From Lachnospiraceae bacterium (lineage in GTDB: Bacteria > Bacillota > Clostridia > Lachnospirales > Lachnospiraceae), in the NCBI GenBank assembly GCA_003446735.1, contig DMCJ01000013.1:1-7558 (forward strand): a stretch of DNA of 7,558 nucleotides, given 5' to 3'. The notes under the pieces are model-generated. The model worked only from the letters and a program-made list of their open reading frames with translations, did not search any database and was not told the origin of the DNA. This document shows positions 1-4,686 of the stretch, piece after piece (the first letter of the stretch is position 1; the number at the start of each line of letters is the position of its first letter). The position numbers and the translations under genes were made by a program.

Positions 1-142
1 CTTACAGTATCCGAGCATACGGGCTGAAAATCTGTCCTTGTTCACGCTGGATTCTATCTCGGCACTAATCAGACTCCTTACGGAAGTACGTGGATCCGTT
101 TCTTTTATAAAAGCGGCATACCTCGAAGATCTAGAATTCTAA
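1..142. other. Unidentified edge fragment, strand undecided
   Basis: This edge stretch is open in two opposing frames. On the plus strand a frame entering from the left border runs 46 codons and ends at TAA 140-142, which would be the C-terminus of a gene converging on the minus-strand operon. On the minus strand positions 138-1 are also open and use codons resembling the neighbours (AGA, ATA, GAG, TCC), but this frame begins just after a TAG (141-139) and has no convincing start near its 5' end, so it would have to be a truncated gene. I do not recognise either product. The plus reading is simpler because it needs no broken gene; the minus reading has the more typical codon use. Sequence to the left would settle it. 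Confidence 0.3.
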
Positions 143-160
143 GGCAAACGTGGGTTGTAC

Positions 161-205
161 AAAATATAACAAAACAGGGCCAGGGATTATTCCTCTGCCC
201 TGTTT
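161..205 (-). terminator. Rho-independent terminator of the minus-strand operon
   Basis: Arms 172-186 and 191-205 pair: nine perfect base pairs (AAACAGGGC with GCCCTGTTT), a two-by-two mismatch, then four more pairs closing on a TTAT tetraloop. Read on the minus strand, the hairpin is followed by a T-rich stretch (171-161) interrupted by G and A. It lies about 20 bases beyond the stop of the immunity-like gene, as expected for the end of that transcript. On the plus strand only a few T residues follow the hairpin, but an A-rich stretch precedes it, so weak bidirectional use for a convergent gene on the left is possible. Confidence 0.72.
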
Positions 206-215
206 ACATGTAAAC
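202..215. repeat. 14-base perfect palindrome GTTTACATGTAAAC
   Basis: The bases at 202-215 equal their own reverse complement. The palindrome overlaps the right arm of the terminator hairpin by four bases and sits between that hairpin and the stop codon of the immunity-like gene. It could be a dyad binding site or simply AT-rich chance; nothing else in the sequence decides between these. Confidence 0.4.
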
Positions 216-225
216 CATCATAAGC

Positions 226-525
226 TCAATCTGCAAAAAGCAAATCATCAATGCTGTCTTTAAAAGACCTGCCGCCCCATATAGGGGTTTCTAACAGTTT
301 TAGGAAGTTCTTATCGTATGCCAGTCTATTCCAATCAGCATCTACAATAACAAATCCGTGATCCTCCCCGGTACAGTAAAACTTCTGTCCATCTTTCCAG
401 AACATGAAGTCCACCGTCATTGGCGGATTATCACTACGCTCCGGAAATTCTTCCCAGCGCTGAAACTTTATGAACTGGTCCCATGTCATTTTATTTGTGT
501 TTTGTCCATCTGCTCCATGCAACAT
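226..525 (-). CDS. Putative immunity protein of a polymorphic-toxin module
   Basis: This is a small acidic protein of 99 residues, presumably cytoplasmic, with no signal peptide or membrane segment. Visible features are an aromatic N-terminal stretch (WDQFIKFQRWEEFP, 15-28), a central two-strand-like pattern (FMFWKDGQKFYC, 40-51; GFVIVDADWNRLAYD, 57-71) and an acidic tail with SFKDSIDDLLF (87-97). This composition and the last-gene position directly behind a toxin-type domain fit known immunity proteins, which bind and neutralise the adjacent toxin. I recognise the general pattern but no named family. The ATG at 525 lies inside the toxin gene and is preceded by GGAGGG with a 9-base gap, which is why I chose it. 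A second ATG at 489, one base after the toxin stop, would give 87 residues starting MTWDQF and may be the family-typical start. Function is inferred from context. Confidence 0.6.
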   Translation of the reverse strand: MLHGADGQNTNKMTWDQFIKFQRWEEFPERSDNPPMTVDFMFWKDGQKFYCTGEDHGFVIVDADWNRLAYDKNFLKLLETPIWGGRSFKDSIDDLLFAD

Positions 526-757
526 TTTTCTTTTCCCTCCATACCTTATTAATTCGACCGACCATATCTTTTTCCTGTGGCGTCAAATGAGCAAAACCTT
601 TAGCAGAATCGTTTTCATTATGTTCGTAGCCATGATGCGTATGCGGCGAAACACCTCGATGGGGTTTATCCAAATCGATCTGCTTCCTTCTTTTATTCTC
701 GTTGTCATAGTAGGATATGTATTTCGGATTTTCCTCTGGACTCAATGTAACATACAC
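491..757 (-). CDS. Orphan polymorphic-toxin C-terminal domain (putative nuclease)
   Basis: The product is 88 residues, basic and histidine-rich. The pattern is YISYYDNENKRRKQIDL (13-29), then KPHRGVSPHTHHGYEH (31-46) with clustered H33, H39, H41, H42 and H46, then LTPQEKDMVGRINKVW (58-73). From memory, this resembles C-terminal toxin domains of Rhs/polymorphic toxins, many of which are His-dependent nucleases; the exact family is not assigned. Such domains normally end proteins of hundreds of residues carrying secretion and repeat regions, none of which is present here. In frame, a TAG at 787-785 closes the reading frame upstream, so the protein begins at GTG 757, backed by AGAGGA eight bases upstream. 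It overlaps the immunity-like gene by 35 bases. It may be a silent remnant, a displaced cassette, or a small expressed protein. Confidence 0.5.
   Translation of the reverse strand: MYVTLSPEENPKYISYYDNENKRRKQIDLDKPHRGVSPHTHHGYEHNENDSAKGFAHLTPQEKDMVGRINKVWREKKNVAWSRWTKHK
536..540 (-). promoter_or_regulatory. Ribosome binding site deciding the immunity-gene start
   Basis: GGAGG at 540-536 lies ten bases before ATG 525, inside the last codons of the toxin-like gene. The alternative ATG at 489 has no comparable site at normal spacing, although it could be coupled to the toxin stop at 493-491. The site would let the immunity-like protein be made independently of toxin translation. Confidence 0.6.
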
Positions 758-870
758 TCGATTATTCCTCTCATCACCCCGACACTACTCCCGGTTAAAA
801 ATACATATTTTATACCCCTGTTTTCGTCGATATATTCCCTTTCAAAACGCCTACAAAGCCCGAAAAAACG
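758..870. other. Gap between rlmD and toxin module, no terminator seen
   Basis: These 113 bases separate the rlmD stop from the GTG of the toxin-like gene. On the minus strand they hold a T6 run right after the rlmD stop, but no stable hairpin precedes it. TATAAA-like sequence around 808-816 has no acceptable -35 partner at 16-18 bases. I therefore see neither a clear terminator nor a clear promoter, so the module is probably read from the upstream operon. The only small site is AGAGGA at 771-766, the putative ribosome binding site of the toxin-like gene. Confidence 0.5.
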
Positions 871-2277
871 CTATTTTCGCTCGAGCAAGCAGACAGTCTC
901 AACATGAACCGTTTTCTTGAACATATCGGTTGGACGCACTTTAACGATCCTGTAACCGCCGCCGCATAGTATCTTAAGATCCCGGGCAAGAGTTGCCGGA
1001 TCACAGCTGACATAGACTATACGGGAAGGTGCGAGCCTTAACATGGTATCTATACACGCCGGATCGCATCCTTTTCTCGGCGGATCGACCACTATAACAT
1101 CGACATTCGAACCGTTATCAAAAAATCCCATGACAGTTTCCTCTGTCAGATCCTCAGCCTTCCCGACAGAAAAAGTTGCATTAACAATTCCGTTTAATAC
1201 GGCATTTTCCTTTGCATTTTCTATGGCTTCGGGCACTATCTCTACGCCATGGACATGTCCGGCCATCCTGGCCAGGAACAGGGAGATCGTGCCTGTTCCG
1301 CAGTAGAGATCAAGTACATTTTCTTTTCCCGTAAGCGATGCAAATGAAAGTGCGGTATCATAAAGTTTTTTTGTCTGGATCGGATTAACCTGATAAAATG
1401 ACAGAGGTGAGATCCTGAAACTCAGATCGCCGATCTTATCGGTTATATAATCTTTTCCCCACAAAAGATCACATTTCTTTCCGAGGATAACGTTTGTGTT
1501 TTCTTTATTTACATTTATACAGATTGATGTAATTCGAACGGGGTCTTTAAAAGACTCATTTCTCTTTAACAGTTTTTCTGTAAGGGCATCCGCATGAGGA
1601 AGCTTATCGGCATTTACGATAAGACATACCATGATCTCCCCGGTAGCAAATCCTTTCCTTAAGAGTGCATGTCTTAATATACCCTTTCCCGTCTTTTCAT
1701 CATATACGCTTATGCTGTTTTCCTTTGCAAATGAAATGATGTCCGAAAGTAAATCCTTATACTCCTCAAAGCCAAGAAGACAGTCCGAACAGGAAATGAT
1801 GTTATGGGTTCTTCCCGCATAAAAACCTGCAATGATATTCCCTTCTTTATCCGTGCCGAAAGGTATCTGCATCTTATTTCTGTAGCGAAAGTCTCCTTCG
1901 TCCATCCCGATCACGGGGAGCATGACTTCATCTATAAATCCCTCATCAAACCCGCCTATCCTTATCAGAGCATTTTTTACTTTATCCTTTTTGTATTCAA
2001 GTTCCCTTTCATATGAGAGTGCCTGAAGCTGGCAGCCTCCGCAGGGTATGGCAAATTCACATTCGGGAATAACGCGAAATGGAGAGGGTGATATCACCTT
2101 CTCCGTTTTGGCATAGGCATATGTTTTTTTAACTTTTGTGATGTGAGCCTTTACCTTATCGCCGGGAACCGCATCTTTTACAAAGAAGGTAAAGCAATCA
2201 GCTTTACCTATACCTTCGCCTCCCGACCCGATATCGGTGATCTCAACATCTATAACATCGTTCTTTTTTATTTCCAT
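871..2277 (-). CDS. rlmD: 23S rRNA (uracil-C5)-methyltransferase, RlmD/RumA family
   Basis: This 468-residue SAM-dependent enzyme methylates C5 of a uridine in 23S rRNA (U1939 in E. coli numbering; the Gram-positive homologue RlmCD can also modify U747). In order: an N-terminal TRAM RNA-binding domain (about 1-60); iron-sulfur cysteines C73, C79 and C82 (CX5CX2C) with a fourth at C166 or C163; a central RNA-binding region; and a Rossmann methyltransferase domain with FYQVNP (294-299), VLDLYCGTG (321-329), VVDPPRKG (396-403), the nucleophile C425 in YVSCDPATLARDL, and HVETV (458-462) with the general-base Glu. All catalytic motifs are intact and length is normal for the family. The ATG lies 11 bases after the preceding stop with only a weak TAGG-type ribosome binding site, suggesting translational coupling. 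The specific target, U1939 alone or both sites, cannot be told from sequence. Confidence 0.95.
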   Translation of the reverse strand: MEIKKNDVIDVEITDIGSGGEGIGKADCFTFFVKDAVPGDKVKAHITKVKKTYAYAKTEKVISPSPFRVIPECEFAIPCGGCQLQALSYERELEYKKDKVKNALIRIGGFDEGFIDEVMLPVIGMDEGDFRYRNKMQIPFGTDKEGNIIAGFYAGRTHNIISCSDCLLGFEEYKDLLSDIISFAKENSISVYDEKTGKGILRHALLRKGFATGEIMVCLIVNADKLPHADALTEKLLKRNESFKDPVRITSICINVNKENTNVILGKKCDLLWGKDYITDKIGDLSFRISPLSFYQVNPIQTKKLYDTALSFASLTGKENVLDLYCGTGTISLFLARMAGHVHGVEIVPEAIENAKENAVLNGIVNATFSVGKAEDLTEETVMGFFDNGSNVDVIVVDPPRKGCDPACIDTMLRLAPSRIVYVSCDPATLARDLKILCGGGYRIVKVRPTDMFKKTVHVETVCLLERK

Positions 2278-2288
2278 GCAAAGTAAAC

Positions 2289-3233
2289 CTATTCCCCTTT
2301 AGTCGCGCGGATATTATTGTCAAGCATCCTGTTAAATCCGAGCCATCCCTTCTCTTCGGTTCCTTCAAAGATTTCGGTAAAGGTCTCCATCTTGGCATCG
2401 ATATTATCCGCAAAATGAAGTGCAAGAGCTTCTACCAGAGACGGTTTCTTAGGCGATCCGAATTCCAATTCTCCATGGTGAGCCAGGATACAATGCTTTA
2501 ATTCATTAAGCAGGACTATGGGAAATCCCTCTATTGATGCTGCCTTTTCGCTTACCATCTCGCTCCCCATAACGATATGTCCCAGGAGATTTCCCTCATC
2601 TGTATAATCATTGATCGGAAATGCCGATATCTCCTTTACCTTTCCTATGTCATGCAAAAGAGCTGCACTTATCAGAAGGTCCCTGTTTAAAACAGGATAT
2701 CTGGAAGCAAAGAAATCACAGAGATTTGTAACGCTTAAGGTGTGCTCCAAAAGCCCTCCTATAAATCCGTGATGAACACTCTTTGCTGCAGATGCCTCGG
2801 AAAACCTTTTTATGAATTCCGCATCTTCTACAAAGAACATTTTAAGTAGTCTGTTTAAATACTCATTTTTAACGGAAGCAATAAACCTGTTTAATTCTTC
2901 AAGCATCTCATTTTTATCTCTTTTAGATACAGGAAGATATTCTGCGGGATCGTATTCACCCTCCCTGCACTTTCGCGCCCTCTTAATATTTACCTGAAGT
3001 GCTCCGTTAAAGCTCGTCACCTCACCTGTTACCTGAATATAATCCAGATCCTCGAAATCATCTATTCCGGCATCCGAAGGCTCCCATATCTTTCCCTCCA
3101 GATTTGCGGTCTTGTCCTGAAGTATCACTGTATCATACGGCTTTCCGTTTTTAGTAACGGCAGAGCTTCTGTGTTTGCAAAGATAAATCTCTGTTATACG
3201 CTCCCCTTCTCTTAACTGCTTTAAATACTTCAT
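2289..3233 (-). CDS. yhaM: YhaM-like 3'-5' exoribonuclease (OB-fold plus HD domain)
   Basis: The 314-residue protein has the YhaM architecture: an N-terminal OB-fold nucleic-acid-binding domain (about 10-90, with TVILQDKTANLEGKIW and VTGEVTSFNGALQVNI), a linker, and an HD-superfamily metal-dependent hydrolase domain (about 150-285). Candidate metal ligands are H154/H155, H164, the HD pair H194-D195 in ALLHDIGK, H219, H252/H253 in AHHGELEFGSP and D276/D279. In Firmicutes YhaM is a Mn-dependent cytoplasmic 3'-5' exoribonuclease that trims short RNA ends. Its length matches the family. The start ATG overlaps the TGA of the upstream pseudoprotease gene (ATGA, 3233-3230) and has GGAGG (3245-3241) seven bases upstream, so the start is well supported and translation is probably coupled. 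Confidence 0.9.
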   Translation of the reverse strand: MKYLKQLREGERITEIYLCKHRSSAVTKNGKPYDTVILQDKTANLEGKIWEPSDAGIDDFEDLDYIQVTGEVTSFNGALQVNIKRARKCREGEYDPAEYLPVSKRDKNEMLEELNRFIASVKNEYLNRLLKMFFVEDAEFIKRFSEASAAKSVHHGFIGGLLEHTLSVTNLCDFFASRYPVLNRDLLISAALLHDIGKVKEISAFPINDYTDEGNLLGHIVMGSEMVSEKAASIEGFPIVLLNELKHCILAHHGELEFGSPKKPSLVEALALHFADNIDAKMETFTEIFEGTEEKGWLGFNRMLDNNIRATKGE

Positions 3234-4603
3234 TGCATTGCCTCCGTTCTGACGGTTCCTTCTATGTTGACGAACTCTGTTCCGTTAAATCTCATAAAAT
3301 TGATCACTACTTCTTCATCCACTGCCAGATCTTTGATCGCAGTATGATAATCTGCTTTTCCGTTTATCGTAACCGTTCCGACACGCGTTATAACATCACC
3401 TGCGGCTACACCGGCTTCCATAGCAGGGGATCCGACATCAACATCGGTAACATAGATTCCCATTGGGATGCCCTGTGTCGCATTTATCCTTTCTGTCACT
3501 TCGGCTCCGTGAATCCCTATGTATATCCTCGGATCCTGATTGCTCAGCTGTTCAATGAGATTTCTTATACCGGAAATTCCGAATGCCGTAATAAGTGATC
3601 CGCTGGTGCTTTCCGTTGACTGCTTGGTAATGATCCCCAAAAGGTTGCCGGATGTATTGACGAGTATCCCGCTTGCGTTTACCCCGCTTCCGGTAATATC
3701 CGTAGTAAGGATGTCGTAATCATAATCGGCGTAGGTTATCTGCCTGTTATTCGAAGTGACTATTCCATAGCAGACCGATCCTGACTGTCCTAACGGACTT
3801 CCGACCGCTATTACCGGTCTTCCGACGATCGCCGGAGCCACTGATCCGGAGAATGCTATCGTTCGGGGAGCATCATCTCCTGTAGGAAGCTTGGACACCG
3901 GAACGGTAAATACTGCCAGGCCCGTATTCGTATCTTTGGCCTTCAGCTCACATTCCTTTTCCTCTCCGTTATTGAAGATAACCCTGTAGCTCTCCGCATC
4001 GGTCAGTCCGTTTATATCGGCAACGATATAAGCTGCCTGATCATTTATGGCTACGATCACTCCGGAAGTTTCATTTATGTTTTCGATCTCATTTAAAAAC
4101 CAGTCTGTTTCCTGAGAAACTCCGGTTACTATGACCAGAGACTTCGAAGCCTCTTTGGCTATCGAGTACAGCTCCTCATATATAGTCTGATATGCTTTCA
4201 TTGAGATCTCGCCGTTTATAGCTCCCTCCAGCATATTCTGCGTTACTTCATCTTCCATTTCAGCAAGCTTCGCGGCCTCTTCTTCGATAGCGGCTTTCTC
4301 CAGCGAGTCTTCCGTGAGGAGCTCCTCAGGGGCAACTTCATCTTCAGTCTCCGGAAGCTCTACCCGCGTTATCTCCTCGGGTGATATCCTGTCACTTATC
4401 ACCGGTTCAAGATAGATAAATGTTATACATGCTATCGCACCGAATAAAATCGCCATTACTATCGTGGTTATCATTCGGCGTAAAAGCTTCCTTCTGTTGA
4501 TCGGCCTGCGTCTTATGGTCTCGCTTACATAGTTGCTGTTTGAAACCTTCTCGGCATCCTTTACGGAATTCATATTTTCAGTTGTTTTTTCCTGCTTTTT
4601 CAT
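3230..4603 (-). CDS. Membrane-anchored HtrA/S1C-like PDZ pseudoprotease
   Basis: This 457-residue protein has a basic cytoplasmic N-terminus (RRRPINRRKLLRRM, 31-44), one membrane helix (about 45-68), a Glu-rich extracellular linker (75-120), a trypsin-like S1C domain (about 150-355) and a C-terminal PDZ domain (about 360-450, with GSPAMEAGVAAGDVI). The fold landmarks of HtrA are recognisable: SGVIV (180-184), AVGSPLG (266-272) and GILVN...G..LGI (312-325). But the triad is gone: the His of the TNNHV-type motif aligns with N198 (IVADING), the Asp of TDLAV with G228 (NTGLAV), and the Ser of GNSGGP with A310 (VNASGI). It is therefore predicted not to be a protease and more likely to be a peptide-binding, chaperone or regulatory protein at the outer membrane face. 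It heads the operon. The ATG at 4603 has no ribosome binding site and sits seven bases after a good -10 box. Confidence 0.88.
   Translation of the reverse strand: MKKQEKTTENMNSVKDAEKVSNSNYVSETIRRRPINRRKLLRRMITTIVMAILFGAIACITFIYLEPVISDRISPEEITRVELPETEDEVAPEELLTEDSLEKAAIEEEAAKLAEMEDEVTQNMLEGAINGEISMKAYQTIYEELYSIAKEASKSLVIVTGVSQETDWFLNEIENINETSGVIVAINDQAAYIVADINGLTDAESYRVIFNNGEEKECELKAKDTNTGLAVFTVPVSKLPTGDDAPRTIAFSGSVAPAIVGRPVIAVGSPLGQSGSVCYGIVTSNNRQITYADYDYDILTTDITGSGVNASGILVNTSGNLLGIITKQSTESTSGSLITAFGISGIRNLIEQLSNQDPRIYIGIHGAEVTERINATQGIPMGIYVTDVDVGSPAMEAGVAAGDVITRVGTVTINGKADYHTAIKDLAVDEEVVINFMRFNGTEFVNIEGTVRTEAMQ
3241..3245 (-). promoter_or_regulatory. Ribosome binding site of the yhaM-like gene
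   Basis: GGAGG (3245-3241) lies seven bases before the ATG and inside the last codons of the pseudoprotease gene. It confirms that the organism uses strong canonical sites, which makes their absence at 4603 and 4687 notable. Confidence 0.85.
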
Positions 4604-4610
4604 AAATACA

Positions 4611-4639
4611 AGTATACCCTATCCATGCCAATTTTGCAA
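4611..4639 (-). promoter_or_regulatory. Sigma-A-type promoter of the minus operon, leaderless spacing
   Basis: On the minus strand TTGCAA (4639-4634) is followed by a 17-base spacer and TATACT (4616-4611), matching the consensus at 4/6 and 5/6 positions. The start codon A of the pseudoprotease gene (4603) comes after only seven bases, so transcription would be expected to begin at or within a base of the ATG. No Shine-Dalgarno sequence lies between. This promoter probably drives the whole operon down to the terminator at about 161-205. Confidence 0.75.
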
Positions 4640-4650
4640 AACCGGCGCTC

Positions 4651-4679
4651 TTGTTTTTAGGGTCTGTCTTTGATATAAT
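4651..4679 (+). promoter_or_regulatory. Extended -10 promoter of mutS2, leaderless spacing
   Basis: TTGTTT (4651-4656), a 17-base spacer and a perfect TATAAT (4674-4679) preceded by TGA, giving the extended -10 motif TGnTATAAT. The ATG of mutS2 begins seven bases after the -10 box at 4687, so its A is the natural purine start point of transcription. There is no Shine-Dalgarno sequence. It is oriented back to back with the minus-strand promoter, with 11 bases between the two -35 boxes. Confidence 0.8.
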
Positions 4680-4686
4680 TTTTTCT

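Noticed and set aside
92..139. Cluster of BamHI, BglII, XbaI and EcoRI sites that looks like a cloning polylinker
   Set aside because: The sites are separated by coding-like sequence, and GGATCC and GAATTC also occur elsewhere in this window, so vector contamination is not supported.
758..873. Read-through of the rlmD TAG into the toxin-like gene as a fusion protein
   Set aside because: The frame that continues after the rlmD stop differs from the toxin frame and ends at a stop near 750; the toxin frame itself has a TAG at 787-785.
862..890. T6 run after the rlmD stop as a terminator
   Set aside because: The preceding GCTCGAGC dyad has no loop and the CGAAAA/TTTTCG pairing is short and AT-rich; no stable hairpin adjoins the T run.
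470..907. 145-codon open frame on the plus strand opposite the toxin-like gene
   Set aside because: Its product has no recognisable pattern and no ribosome binding site, and it lies antisense to two minus-strand genes with coupled overlap and good ribosome binding sites.
1043..1306. Plus-strand open frame within rlmD
   Set aside because: It is antisense to the catalytic domain of a gene with all motifs intact; no independent evidence of coding.
4651..4686. Upstream in-frame TTG start giving mutS2 12 extra residues
   Set aside because: The TTG is part of the -35 box, lacks a ribosome binding site, and would lie upstream of the predicted transcription start; family proteins start at the MNKKALSTLEF position.
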